In this document: one piece after another, positions 15,590 through 29,807 of the stretch
Layout of the letters: the number at the start of each line of letters is the position of its first letter
Numbering within the stretch: position 1 is the first letter of the stretch
DNA from: Phycisphaeraceae bacterium
GTDB lineage: Bacteria; Planctomycetota; Phycisphaerae; Phycisphaerales; UBA1924
NCBI GenBank assembly: GCA_020639215.1
Contig: JACKHA010000008.1
Coordinates: 36,893 to 100,892, forward strand
Length of the DNA stretch: 64,000 bases
Direction of reading: 5' to 3'
Notes under the pieces: generated by a model
The model's database searches: none
Told to the model about the DNA's origin: nothing
Seen by the model: the letters and a program-made list of their open reading frames with translations, nothing else
Position numbers and translations under genes: made by a program

Positions 15590-17026
15590 ATGAGCCAGGA
15601 ATCCACGGGCGGCGGGATGTGGGGCGGGCGGTTCGGGGAGGCGGGGCACCCGCTGTTCCGGGCGTTCAACGATTCGCTGCGGTTTGATTACCGACTGGCG
15701 GGGCACGACCTGGCGGGGTCGATCGCGTGGGCCGACGGGCTCCGCGGGGCCGGCGTGCTGACCGACGACGAGTGCGGGCGGCTGATCGACGCGATGAAGG
15801 GGCTGATGCGTGAGGTGGCGGCGGACCCGCGGACACCGCTGGGCGGGGCGGACGAGGACGTGCACTCGTGGATCGAGCGGCGTCTGACCGAGTCGCTGGG
15901 GGCGCTGGGCAAGAAACTGCATACCGGGCGGTCGCGGAACGATGAGGTCGCGACGGCGCTGCGGCTGTGGGTGCGGGACGAGATCGACGCGCGGCTCGGC
16001 GAGCTGGTGGGCCTGCGCCGGGCGCTGGTCGCGTTTGCCAAGCGGGAACTGGACACGCCGCTGGCGGGGTACACGCACCTGCAGCGTGCCCAGCCGATCG
16101 TGTGGGGGCACTGGGCGCTGGCGTACGAGCAGATGCTGTCGCGGGACGCGGAGCGTCTGCGTGATGCGAGGCGGCGGGTCAACGTGTGCCCGCTGGGGTC
16201 GGCGGCGCTGGCGGGGACGACGTTCCGAGTGAATCGGGAGGCGATCGCCGCGGCGCTGGAGTTTGATGGCATTACGGCCAACAGCCTGGACGCGGTGTCG
16301 GACCGGGACTTCGTGGTCGAGACGCTCGGGGCGCTGGTGCTGTGCGCGCTGCACCTGTCGCGTCTGGGTGAGGACCTGATCGTGTACTCGTCGGGGGAGT
16401 TCGGGCTGGTGGCGATGTCGGATCGGGTCACGAGCGGGTCGAGCCTGATGCCGCAGAAGAAGAACCCGGACGCGTGCGAACTCTTGCGGGGCAAGGCGGG
16501 GCGGATCATCGGGGCGCACGCGGGGTTGTGCGCGGTGCTGAAGGGGTTGCCGCTGGCGTACAACAAGGACCTGCAGGAGGACAAGGAGGCGTTGTTCGAC
16601 GCGATGGAGCAGGCGTCGATGTGCCTGCGGGTGGCGGCGGTCGTGGTCGAGGGGTTGGAGGTCGATCGGGAGGCGTGCCGCGCGGCGGCGGCGGGCGGGT
16701 ACTCGAACGCGACGGAACTGGCGGACTACCTGGTGGGCAAGGGCGTGGCGTTCCGGGAGGCGCACGACATCACGGGTCGGGTGGTTCGCGAGGCGATCCG
16801 GCTGGGGGTGGACCTGGAGCGGATGCCGCTCGAAGCGATGCGGGCGGTGGATGGGCGGATCGGGGAGGACGTGTTCGGGGTGCTGACGATCGAGGCGTGC
16901 CTGGCGCGGCGGGATGTGGCGGGGGGGACGGCGGTGGCGCGGGTGCGGGAGGCGGTTGCGGCGGCGGAGCGGTTGCTTGGGGAGGAGTCGGAGAACGCGG
17001 AGGGCGCGGAGGGGGACGCGGAGTGA
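15590..17026 (+). CDS. argH: Argininosuccinate lyase
   Basis: A 478-residue argininosuccinate lyase, last enzyme of arginine synthesis, splitting argininosuccinate into arginine and fumarate. Hallmarks are WGGRF at the start, TGRSRNDEV (112-120), the catalytic His in YTHLQ (162) and the fumarase-superfamily signature GSSLMPQKKNPD (283-294) with the catalytic Ser. The length is slightly above normal; the last dozen residues (ENAEGAEGDAE) are encoded by a GCGGAG-type tandem repeat and are extra to the family. No other arg genes are next to it, so it is probably transcribed alone. Confidence 0.97.
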   Translation: MSQESTGGGMWGGRFGEAGHPLFRAFNDSLRFDYRLAGHDLAGSIAWADGLRGAGVLTDDECGRLIDAMKGLMREVAADPRTPLGGADEDVHSWIERRLTESLGALGKKLHTGRSRNDEVATALRLWVRDEIDARLGELVGLRRALVAFAKRELDTPLAGYTHLQRAQPIVWGHWALAYEQMLSRDAERLRDARRRVNVCPLGSAALAGTTFRVNREAIAAALEFDGITANSLDAVSDRDFVVETLGALVLCALHLSRLGEDLIVYSSGEFGLVAMSDRVTSGSSLMPQKKNPDACELLRGKAGRIIGAHAGLCAVLKGLPLAYNKDLQEDKEALFDAMEQASMCLRVAAVVVEGLEVDREACRAAAAGGYSNATELADYLVGKGVAFREAHDITGRVVREAIRLGVDLERMPLEAMRAVDGRIGEDVFGVLTIEACLARRDVAGGTAVARVREAVAAAERLLGEESENAEGAEGDAE

Positions 17027-17269
17027 CGCGGAGGGGGATGTGAAAGGCGAGGTTTGGGGCGGGCGTGGCTTGGACGGGGAACGCGAAGGACGCGAGGGGT
17101 GCGAGGTGGGGAGGCGCGGGCTGGCTGCTTGGCTCGGGGCGGGTGACGGTGACTTGTTCAGGGATTTGGTGGGGATGGCCGACTACCCTTCGGGTACATC
17201 ATTTGGTGCCGCGTCTGAGCGGCGAGGACAAGCTTGTGAGGCCGGAACTGGATTGTGCGGGAGGTATCG

Positions 17270-17614
17270 ATGGGCCAGGGACACCCGGAGGGTGATCGCG
17301 GGACCGAGCGGGCGGCCAATGGTGGCGGGGCGGCGGTGGCCGAGCGGGCGCCGGCCAAGAGCCCGCCGCGCTTGGACAAGTTGCCGCCGTACCGGGTGCT
17401 GCTGCACAACGACGACAAGAACGACATGCTGTTTGTGGTGGGGACGCTGCGCGAGATCGCGGCCCTGGATCGTGACGACGCGGTGCGGGTGATGGTCGAG
17501 GCCCACAAGCGCGGTGTGTCGCTGGTGAAGACGACGCACAAGGAACGGGCCGAGCTGTACGTCGATCAGTTCCGGAGCAAGGGGCTGACGGCGACGTGCG
17601 AGCCGGCGGAGTAG
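17270..17614 (+). CDS. clpS: ClpS adaptor for Clp protease
   Basis: A 114-residue ClpS protein, which hands N-degron substrates to a ClpA/ClpC unfoldase. The core PYRVLLHNDDKNDMLFVV is the conserved ClpS fold start with the Asn-Asp pair of the N-degron pocket; VEAHKRGVSLVKTTHKERAE matches the second helix, including the conserved His. The N-terminal 35 residues are a disordered extension. ATG 17270 is chosen because GGGAGG precedes it at the right distance; GTG 17255 is an alternative. A clpC gene lies near the end of the window, a likely partner. Confidence 0.93.
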   Translation: MGQGHPEGDRGTERAANGGGAAVAERAPAKSPPRLDKLPPYRVLLHNDDKNDMLFVVGTLREIAALDRDDAVRVMVEAHKRGVSLVKTTHKERAELYVDQFRSKGLTATCEPAE

Positions 17615-17765
17615 GGCGGGCGAGCGATACGGGAGCGTCGGGCTTGGTTGTTCGGTGTGCCGATGGAACCAATCCGACCGCGTCCGAGAATCCGCGAAAA
17701 AACTGGTGTTCGCGATGCGATCGACGATCAAGCGGCGAGGCCTTGGGATCCGACGTATACTGTCG

Positions 17766-17856
17766 ATGAAGCCTCGACGAGCGAACGCCGGCTCCATGCC
17801 GTGTGTTGGGGTGGCCTGACTATCCCAGCCTAGCTCGTCAGAGGCTTCATTTTTTC
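17766..17856 (+). terminator. Long terminator-like hairpin after clpS
   Basis: ATGAAGCCTC-GACGAGC (17766-17782) pairs with GCTCGTC-AGAGGCTTCAT (17833-17850), followed by TTTTTT. The right arm contains the last codons of the convergent DUF3800 gene. It can end the clpS transcript, though the loop of about 50 bases is long. Confidence 0.55.
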
Positions 17857-18669
17857 CATCGTCAAGGGGTCTCGCGCGCTGTACCACCGGCCGTATGGGC
17901 GGGCTCGCGTGTCATCAAGGTCCATGACGAGGCGGAAAGCGGGCTTGAGCAGTTCAAAGAATCGGTCCTCGCCCGTTTCAAGCAGGCGCTGGAGCGCCCA
18001 GAGGTAGAAGTCAATCGCCTGCAGGCCCGCATCCTGCGAAGGCACCGATGAACCGATGTTTGTTGGTGCCGCGGTGTCAGCGTTCCACGCGGCGTTGAAG
18101 TTGCGGCGGGCTTTGGCGATGGCGGTCTGGAGTGCGGCCTGGCGATCGGACTTGCCCCGTCGGGCGAACGTGATCTCGTTGTGCTCGCCCTGGTGCAAGA
18201 GGTTCTTGAACAGGCGCTTGACAAGATCGTCGTAGCAATCGTCGGCGCGGAGTTTGTCCCCGCGGCGCTGGGCGAGGCGCGCTTCGGCGACCAACTCGGT
18301 CTTTCGGCGGATAGCGACCTGCACCTGTATGCCTAGCGTTGGGAGGAGGCGGAACACCTCGCGTCGCACCTCGGGCAGATCGTTCTTCGCGTGGAAGCAG
18401 AAGGCGGTCTTGCCGCCTTGGGCCTGCATGGAAGGCACGTTTCGAAAGTACGGATCGGCGAGGAGCGACGAGCGAAGCGCGTCGAGCGCCGCTCGCGCGG
18501 CTGGTGGATCTGGCACCAGCGCAACACCGACCATGAACGTTCTGGAGACGCCGTCCCGGCCCAGCAGCACGGCCCCCCGCTTGTTGAAGAGCGTGAGGTC
18601 GCCAGCCTCGTCGACGAAGTAGTGCCGGGTTCCGGATGGCGGCTTGATTTGACGGTGCTTCGGTTCCGT
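17830..18669 (-). CDS. DUF3800 domain protein, start unclear
   Basis: A DUF3800 protein; the diagnostic start of the domain is HYFVDEAGDLTLF, and acidic residues further on (FCFHAKNDLPEVR, DAGLQAIDFYLWALQR) fit the family, which is thought to have an RNase H-like nuclease fold and is often near mobile or defence genes. Its role is unknown. The frame runs from just after the carB stop, yet between that point and the domain there is no ATG, GTG or TTG codon; the only upstream ATG (18840) lies 170 bases inside carB. Either a rare start codon is used, translation is coupled to carB, or the 5' end has been lost. Confidence 0.7.
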   Translation of the reverse strand, partial: TEPKHRQIKPPSGTRHYFVDEAGDLTLFNKRGAVLLGRDGVSRTFMVGVALVPDPPAARAALDALRSSLLADPYFRNVPSMQAQGGKTAFCFHAKNDLPEVRREVFRLLPTLGIQVQVAIRRKTELVAEARLAQRRGDKLRADDCYDDLVKRLFKNLLHQGEHNEITFARRGKSDRQAALQTAIAKARRNFNAAWNADTAAPTNIGSSVPSQDAGLQAIDFYLWALQRLLETGEDRFFELLKPAFRLVMDLDDTRARPYGRWYSARDPLTMEKMKPLTS

Positions 18670-18670
18670 A

Positions 18671-22528
<3,858 letters not shown>

Positions 22529-22661
22529 GTCGGCTCCGAGGGCGCGAGGAACCGGGCGACCCCGGCGCGGCGCGCGCAAACTCGGTGAGGATACGCCGCC
22601 CGCGGAGGAAAAGCGGGGCGTTGGACGCTTTGCCCTGTCGGTTGGAGGACTGCCTGTACCG

Positions 22662-23885
22662 CTAGATCCCGGCGTTGGTCATGCCGGCCCCGCGTCGGGT
22701 CGGGTTGGGTTCGAGGGTCCGCTCGAGCATGTTCAGCCCGCGGGCGATCGCCAGTTCGAGGTCGGAGCACACGGCCCGGGCGTCGAGCGCCTCGGCCCCC
22801 GGCCCGCCAGCCTCGGCCAGCTGCTTGTATCGCTCGCGCGAGACGCCGCTGAGCACCAGCCGGCGGTCCTCCTTGTGGAGCCGGTGGATCAGGGCGCGGA
22901 GCTCGAGCGCGGCATTGTCGTCGACCTGGGCCGCGTCGTTCAGGTCCAGCACGACCACCCTGGCGGTGGCGGGCACGCGGTCGGCCCAGGCCAGCAGGTT
23001 GGGCAGGCGATGGACGCGGCCCCGGCGGCGCTCCTCCCGGTCGAGCTGGTAGACGGCGATGCCGGGCGGGAGCGCGAGGCCGGCCAGTTCGACCAGGTCC
23101 GAGGGCTCGATCTCGGCGATGGGGACGACCGCGTCCTGGACGATGACCCACAGCAGCAGCAGGACGGGCAGGTACATCGCGTAGCGCGGCGCGACGTGGG
23201 CGTGGATCAGGGCCGCGGTCGCGACGCCGACCGCGAAGGACAGGAAGATCGTGGCGAGGAGCAGCGCGCGCCATGTGGCGGCGGGCACGAGGAGGTTGCC
23301 GACCAGGCGACGCATCTCGGGCGGGGCCGGCTCGCCCTTGTGGTCGCGGACGCCCCAGATAACGTGGACGAGTTCGAGCCCGAGGTCGGTCACCACGCCC
23401 GTGACGTGGGTCGTGCGGACCACGCCCGAGGAGATGCGGGTGATCGTCGCGTTCTGTAGCCCCATGGCCGCCGACCCCACGCTCGCGGCCAGCAGCAGCA
23501 CCGCGGCATCGGTGGCGTGCCCCGCGCGGGTCTGGTCGAGGTCGAGCAGCTGGATCGCCAGCGCGAACACGAGCAGCAGCAGCGCCTCGATGGCCATGGG
23601 CAGCACGTAGATCGACTCCCAGCCGCGGCGCCGCCCCAGTTCGGTGGTGAACCCGGCCCCCATGGCCCCGATCAGGAACGCCAGCACGAGCACGAGCGCG
23701 ACACCCACGCCACCCCACTGCCCGAGCGAGGCGAACCGCCCGATCTCCGATGTCGTGCCCGTGACGTGGGCCACCACGTGCCCGCAGGTGAGCAGAGCGA
23801 CCATGTTCGTGTACCCGGCGATCCACGCCAGGGTCACCGAGAGCCTGGCCTGCTGGGCGAGCGAGTGCGCCTGGGCGATGAACAC
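22662..23885 (-). CDS. DUF1275 (YoaK-like) membrane protein with C-terminal STAS domain
   Basis: A 407-residue protein. Residues about 15-270 are a DUF1275/YoaK membrane domain with six or more hydrophobic segments and the family start GYTNMVALLTCGHVVAHVTG. After a seventh hydrophobic helix (YLPVLLLLWVIVQDAVV) comes a soluble domain whose pattern, PPGIAVYQLDREERR then VVVLDLNDAAQVDDNAALEL, is that of a STAS domain. The fusion mirrors that of SulP anion transporters, where STAS regulates transport. The substrate of DUF1275 proteins is unknown. Its stop is 133 bases upstream of the carB start on the same strand, so it may be co-transcribed with carB. Confidence 0.85.
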   Translation of the reverse strand: MFIAQAHSLAQQARLSVTLAWIAGYTNMVALLTCGHVVAHVTGTTSEIGRFASLGQWGGVGVALVLVLAFLIGAMGAGFTTELGRRRGWESIYVLPMAIEALLLLVFALAIQLLDLDQTRAGHATDAAVLLLAASVGSAAMGLQNATITRISSGVVRTTHVTGVVTDLGLELVHVIWGVRDHKGEPAPPEMRRLVGNLLVPAATWRALLLATIFLSFAVGVATAALIHAHVAPRYAMYLPVLLLLWVIVQDAVVPIAEIEPSDLVELAGLALPPGIAVYQLDREERRRGRVHRLPNLLAWADRVPATARVVVLDLNDAAQVDDNAALELRALIHRLHKEDRRLVLSGVSRERYKQLAEAGGPGAEALDARAVCSDLELAIARGLNMLERTLEPNPTRRGAGMTNAGI

Positions 23886-24050
23886 CGGGGGCTCCTGGCC
23901 GCGCTGGGCGGCGAGCGGGGGGCGACTATCGAAGGTCGGCGTTCGGCGGCGACGCCATGAACGCGCGCCCCATCGTTGGCGGGCCGAACACGCTGCGGCG
24001 GCTCTGGCGTTCCCGCCCGGGCGCGGCGATCCCGGCCGGTCCGGCTGGGG

Positions 24051-24347
24051 CTACAACCGCACCCCCAGGGCCGCCCGGGCCGCTTCGGGCGTGACACCTT
24101 CAACCGCCACCGTCTTTTCGGGGCTGGTCTGCCCGGCGACGACGGTCACGGCGGAGGCCCGGACCCCGAGCGACCCGGCGATCAGGGCGCAGATCGCCCT
24201 GTTGGCCTTGCCCCCCTCGGGCGGGGCGGCGACGCGGACCTTCAGGCGATCGCCCAGCACGCCGGCGATCTGATCGCGCGACGCGCCGGGCACGGCCTTG
24301 ATGTGGAGGCGGACGCCGCCGCCTGGGTCTTGTTCGATGGGCGCCAC
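24051..24347 (-). CDS. DUF167 (YggU-type) protein
   Basis: A 98-residue protein of the small DUF167 family. The core LHIKAVPGASRDQIAG, LKVRVAAPPEGGKANRAICA and VTVVAGQTSPEKTV is characteristic; the function is unknown, though in many bacteria it lies near cell-division or membrane genes. The start is 3 bases after the stop of the glycosyltransferase on the same strand, so both form one operon. Confidence 0.93.
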   Translation of the reverse strand: MAPIEQDPGGGVRLHIKAVPGASRDQIAGVLGDRLKVRVAAPPEGGKANRAICALIAGSLGVRASAVTVVAGQTSPEKTVAVEGVTPEAARAALGVRL

Positions 24348-24350
24348 CGC

Positions 24351-25163
24351 TCAGCGGCTCCAGAGGTTGTACTTGGCGATGCACCACAGCGCCCGCACGC
24401 CGTCGCGCCAGCCGATCTTCTTGCCTTCCTCGTAGGTCCGCCCGGCGTAGGAGACGGCGACCTCGTAGATGCGGGCCCGCCGGCTCGCGGGCGGATGCGG
24501 CGTGTTCTGTCCCCCACCGCTGCCGGTCGGCTCCGGTCCGGCACCCAGCCGCATCTTCGCCAGGCGTGCCACGATCTCCGGCTCGATCCCGAACCGGTTC
24601 TCGCGGATCGACAGGCGGGTCGCCACCTCGCGGGTGAACGCCTTCGAGCAGCATTCGATGTCGGTCAGGTTCAGGTTCGTGAGCATGTTCGAGAACCGCG
24701 TGATCTGGGCGTTGGCCACCGCGTGCCAGAAGTACAGCACGCGGTGCGACAGGCCCAGGAATCGCGAGCCGATCACCGCGTCGGCCTTGCCATCGAGGAT
24801 CGGCTGCAGGACCGCCTGGTGGTCGGAAGGGTCGTACTCGAGATCGGCGTCCTGGATCAGGAACAGGTCGGTGCCGCGCGGGTCCCCCACCGCCGATGAG
24901 CGGGCGGTTTCAAGGGCGGTGCGGATGGCCGCGCCTTTGCCCTGGTTGTTCTCGTGGAGGACCGCGATGATGTCGTCGTCCTGGGCGAGGCCACTGACCA
25001 CGTCGGCGGTGCCGTCGGTCGAGCCGTCGTCGACGATGACAAGCACGCGCCGGCACGCGGTGCCGTCGGGCAGCAACGGCGGGGGCGTGGCCCGCACGCG
25101 CGCAACCAGGCGCGGCAGCAGGTCGCATTCGTTGTAGGCCGGGATGAGGATCGCCAGGAGCAC
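24351..25163 (-). CDS. Family 2 glycosyltransferase (dolichyl-phosphate mannosyltransferase-like)
   Basis: A 270-residue GT2 glycosyltransferase with the GT-A fold. Motifs are AILIPAYNECD at the start, VDDGSTDGT (about 44-52) and the metal-binding QDADLEYDP (104-112), followed by GSRFLG and the acceptor region YRTYEEGKKIGW-like segment near the C-terminus, the pattern of undecaprenyl/dolichyl-phosphate sugar transferases. It probably places a sugar on a lipid carrier at the inner membrane. The start is set at GTG 25163, where homology begins; no ATG is available and the ribosome site is poor. An insert (GAGPEPTGSGGGQNTPHP) is low-complexity. Confidence 0.9.
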   Translation of the reverse strand: MLLAILIPAYNECDLLPRLVARVRATPPPLLPDGTACRRVLVIVDDGSTDGTADVVSGLAQDDDIIAVLHENNQGKGAAIRTALETARSSAVGDPRGTDLFLIQDADLEYDPSDHQAVLQPILDGKADAVIGSRFLGLSHRVLYFWHAVANAQITRFSNMLTNLNLTDIECCSKAFTREVATRLSIRENRFGIEPEIVARLAKMRLGAGPEPTGSGGGQNTPHPPASRRARIYEVAVSYAGRTYEEGKKIGWRDGVRALWCIAKYNLWSR

Positions 25164-25358
25164 CGGAGAGGTTATTCGCGCGCGGCTTGCCGCGCGCGAC
25201 GCGCCGCGGCTAGCCCTTGCCAGGTGCCCCTGGTCGGCGAGGCGCGCCGATTGGGCCTTGACACGCCCCCCGTCGGCGCGGCAGACTGGTTCAGGAATCG
25301 CTTCCCAGGGGGCGGCGTGCCCCCGCACACCCCGATCTGGGGCATCGAGGGGATCGCC

Positions 25359-26603
25359 ATGAACAACAGTGTTCTCGACCGGTTCGGAACGCTCGCGCTC
25401 GCTGGAGCTGCGACGACCCTGCTTGCTTCCGCCGCGCTCGCCCAGCCCCGATTCGTGATCCAGGAACTCGCCCCGCTCTCGGGCAACACCGGATCGGCAG
25501 CGTCGCTCGGGCTCAACGACGTGGGCGACGCCGTCGGACGCTCGACCGCGCCGACGCTGACGGCGGCGGCGGCGGGGCAGCGCCCCGTGCTGTGGCTGCG
25601 ATCCAACACCTTCGCCTCGCCCCTGCCGCGCGACTTGCTGCCCAACCTGCCCGGCTTCGGGACGGCCAACGACCGGAACAACGTCGGGACCTCCGTCGGC
25701 ACGTTCCGCGGCGGCAACTCGAACGCTTGGCTCGGGTTCGTCGTCGCCGGGCCCAGCGCGATCGCGCCCGCGGCCACGTTCATCCAGCCGCTGCCCGGCG
25801 GGACGACGACCGCCGCCATCGCCGTCAACGACTCGAACTGGGTCGTCGGCTCGTCGAACCTCGCCTTCACGGGCGCGGTCGCGCCCGCGACGCACGCCAT
25901 CCTGTGGCGCCAGGGCCAGACACAGGACCTGGGCACGCTCGGCGGGCGCAACAGCGAGGCCCGGGATGTCTCCACCGACGGCTCGATCGTCGGCGTCAGC
26001 GACCTGCCCCCGAGCACGGCCAACGCCCGCACCATCCGGCGTGCGTTCATCGTGCCCGGGCCGAACTATCCGATGGCCGAGCTCTCGGCCCTCGCCCCGT
26101 CGCTGAGCAGCGCGGCCAACGCGATCAGCGACACCGCGATCATCGTGGGCTCGTCCGAAACGCTCTCGGCCGCCATCTCGCTGATCGGGCCGCGCCCGAC
26201 ACGCGCGGTTCTGTGGACGCCGGCGTCGCTCTCGATCATCAACCTCGGCACGCTGCGGAACGCGGACATGTCGAGCGAGGCGCTTGGTGTCAACGACGAG
26301 GGCTGGGTCGTCGGATGGTCGGGCACGCCCACGACGGCGCTGGCGCCGAGCACGGGCCCGAACCCGACCTCGCCGCGCTACGGAACGCGCGCGTTCCTCT
26401 GGATCGAGGGGACGATGCACGACCTGACCAGCCTCATCCCGCCCAACTCCGGCTGGGTGTTGCACGCGGCGTCGGACGTCAACGAGCACGGCCAGATCGT
26501 CGGCTGGGGCAGCCGTCTCTCGACCAGCGTGACCGCGGCGGGCCAGGTGCGGGCGTTCATCCTGACGCCCGCGCCGCTGGACGCGGACAGCGAGACGCCG
26601 TGA
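25359..26603 (+). CDS. HAF-repeat extracellular protein
   Basis: A 414-residue secreted protein with a signal peptide (cleavage near ASAALAQ) and several HAF-type repeats, recognised by the alternating pattern of a His/Arg-Ala-Phe-like strand and GxAxxVNDxGxVVG (for example LGLNDVGDAVG, AIAVNDSNWVVGSS, ALGVNDEGWVVGWS, ASDVNEHGQIVGWG). Such proteins are predicted beta-propellers found outside the cell; the function is unknown. ATG 25359 follows GAGGGGA. No PEP-CTERM or dockerin is present at the C-terminus, which is unusual for this organism's secreted proteins. Confidence 0.88.
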   Translation: MNNSVLDRFGTLALAGAATTLLASAALAQPRFVIQELAPLSGNTGSAASLGLNDVGDAVGRSTAPTLTAAAAGQRPVLWLRSNTFASPLPRDLLPNLPGFGTANDRNNVGTSVGTFRGGNSNAWLGFVVAGPSAIAPAATFIQPLPGGTTTAAIAVNDSNWVVGSSNLAFTGAVAPATHAILWRQGQTQDLGTLGGRNSEARDVSTDGSIVGVSDLPPSTANARTIRRAFIVPGPNYPMAELSALAPSLSSAANAISDTAIIVGSSETLSAAISLIGPRPTRAVLWTPASLSIINLGTLRNADMSSEALGVNDEGWVVGWSGTPTTALAPSTGPNPTSPRYGTRAFLWIEGTMHDLTSLIPPNSGWVLHAASDVNEHGQIVGWGSRLSTSVTAAGQVRAFILTPAPLDADSETP

Positions 26604-26644
26604 GCGTGTCTTTACATCGACGAGATTGAGGAGGGAATCCCGGC

Positions 26645-26752
26645 GTGTGGCATGCCCGTGGCTTTGCACGGGCATGTCCGATGTACCAGGCGTCAAGGCC
26701 ACCCGGCATGCTTGATCAAAGCAGCAAGCATGCCACACGTCGGACGCTGCCC
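26645..26752. repeat. 108-bp hairpin repeat, tandem copy 1
   Basis: It starts GTGTGGCATGCCCGTGGC (a hairpin with CACGGGCATG) and ends GCAAGCATGCCACACGTCGG, inverse to its own start. A second copy follows after 20 bases. Confidence 0.9.
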
Positions 26753-26772
26753 ATCCACAGTGAACGCCAATC

Positions 26773-26880
26773 GTGTGGCATGCCTGTGGCTATGCACAGG
26801 CATGCCCGATGCACCGGGCGTCCGGGCAAACCGGCATGCTTGCTCAGAGCAGCAAGCATGCCACACGTCGGACGCTGCCG
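26773..26880. repeat. 108-bp hairpin repeat, tandem copy 2
   Basis: Same layout as copy 1, with paired changes in the hairpin (GTGTGGCATGCCTGTGGC with CACAGGCATG), which shows that base pairing is conserved. It lies in the gap between the convergent HAF-repeat and murA genes. Confidence 0.9.
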
Positions 26881-26896
26881 GTGGGACCCGCGGGCC

Positions 26897-28294
<1,398 letters not shown>

Positions 28295-28760
28295 GCGTGG
28301 CCTCCATGCCGTGCGGCGGGTGGGGGTTCGGTCGTCCCTGGGATGAGCGGTTCGAGCCCGATCCCGTTCGGCGCGAGCGGCACCGACCGGGGCAAGGCCC
28401 GTGGGCGATAACGTCGGCGATCGCCTGCCCGGCGCATGAGAAGGGCGGCGAGGCTACCCCCTGGTCGTCGATCCGACGCGCAACCGGCGCGTCCCCGGCC
28501 AGGGGCGTGCGGAACATGTCGCGGGGTGTCGGTTCGTGTCGCTCTGGGTGTCCGAGAATGCCCTAGAAGGCGCGGCGTCAACCGCGCCCGGCGGTCGGAT
28601 GGGCAACGTGCCCGGCACAGGCGTCACAGGTTCCCCCCGATCGCGGGGGTGTGGCCCGCAAGCGGCTTGCCGTCCGGCGCGTGGATTCGACCGTTGTCGT
28701 GTCTGGCCCGTGAATCCCGCCGGGGGTCGGCGGAGGGCGGACCCAACGAGGAGGACTCGA
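28295..28760. other. Divergent intergenic region, murA / fibro-slime gene
   Basis: This 466-base gap must hold the promoters of both divergent genes. I see no RNA gene, repeat or conserved open frame; short frames here are GC-driven. A site GAGGAGG at 28749-28755 serves the downstream gene. Confidence 0.6.
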
Positions 28761-29711
28761 ATGACCACCAAGGCCAGCAACGGCGCGAAGCGCGGCAAGC
28801 TGGGCGTCGGCGTGCTGGCCATCGCGGCCGCCGCCGGGCTGACGACCAGCGCGCACGCCCAGGGCGGAGAGGGCACGACGACGAACTTCGATCCGTACGC
28901 CAACCTGCCGGCGTCGCTGTCGCTCACGGGCGTCGTGCGCGACTTCCGGGATCGCAGCGCCGCGGGCGGGCACCCGGACTTCCAGCGTCAGCCCAGCGGG
29001 GGCTTCGGGCACTACGTTGGCATGGTCGCCGACGAGCTCAACGAGCAGGGCAACCCGGTGTTCGCCAGCACGGGGCGTCGGGTGTCGAGCAACTGGCGCG
29101 ACTCCATGGGGCGGAACATCATGCCGCCGCGGGCCCACTTCCCGTCGATCCAGGGCGACACGCAGGGCTCGCTCGGGTCGCAGTCGGGCGCGCTGACCAG
29201 CGCCGAGAACTTCGACCAGTGGTTCAGGGACGTGCCGGGCGTGAACGCCAGCCAGCAGCTCCCGCTGACGCTCGTGCGTGAGGCGGGCACCAACCGCTAC
29301 GTCTTCAACGACCGCACCGACTCGGCGTTCTCGAGCCTCGGCGGGTTCTTCCCGATCAACGGGCAGATGTACGGCAACTACGGCTCCACCGGCAAGAACT
29401 TCCACTTCACGTTCGAACTCGACACCGAGTTCGTCTACCAGGCCGGCTCGGGCCAGGTCTTCACCTTCACCGGCGACGACGACGTGTGGGTGTTCATCGA
29501 CGGCAAGTGCGTGATCGACATCGGCGGCGTGCACTCGGCCGTCAGCCAGACCATCGATCTCGACCGCCTGTCCTGGCTCGAGGACGGGCAGATGTACTCG
29601 CTGAAGTTCTTCTTCGCCGAGCGTCACACGACCCAGTCCAACTTCCGCATCGAGACCACGATCGGTCTGCGGACCGTGCGGCCCCCGACGACCACGGCGC
29701 TCCACGACTGA
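28761..29711 (+). CDS. Fibro-slime domain secreted protein
   Basis: A 316-residue exported protein with a signal peptide (cleavage after TSAHAQ). It matches the fibro-slime domain: LTGVVRDFRD near the start, then a PA14-like beta region with FTFTGDDDVWVFIDGKCVID, a hallmark including the Asp cluster, and LSWLEDGQMYSLKFFFAERH near the end. These domains occur in extracellular matrix-like proteins of slime moulds and in bacteria, where they likely bind carbohydrate and calcium. It has no PEP-CTERM or dockerin tail. ATG 28761 follows GAGGAGG. A strong two-way terminator follows the stop. Confidence 0.92.
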   Translation: MTTKASNGAKRGKLGVGVLAIAAAAGLTTSAHAQGGEGTTTNFDPYANLPASLSLTGVVRDFRDRSAAGGHPDFQRQPSGGFGHYVGMVADELNEQGNPVFASTGRRVSSNWRDSMGRNIMPPRAHFPSIQGDTQGSLGSQSGALTSAENFDQWFRDVPGVNASQQLPLTLVREAGTNRYVFNDRTDSAFSSLGGFFPINGQMYGNYGSTGKNFHFTFELDTEFVYQAGSGQVFTFTGDDDVWVFIDGKCVIDIGGVHSAVSQTIDLDRLSWLEDGQMYSLKFFFAERHTTQSNFRIETTIGLRTVRPPTTTALHD

Positions 29712-29733
29712 TCGCCGCCCTGGGGGAGAGGAG

Positions 29734-29790
29734 CCACACCGACCGCCCGGCGTCGCCACGTGCGACGTCCGGGCGGTTGTGTGGTTTTGG
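29734..29790. terminator. Bidirectional terminator between convergent genes
   Basis: CCACACCGACCGCCCGG..GTCG (from 29734) pairs with CGAC..CCGGGCGGTTGTGTGG (to 29784), then TTTTGG. It can end both the fibro-slime transcript and the leftward rpmF-plsX-fabH operon. Confidence 0.75.
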
Positions 29791-29807
29791 ACCCGGAGTC
29801 GCGCGGT

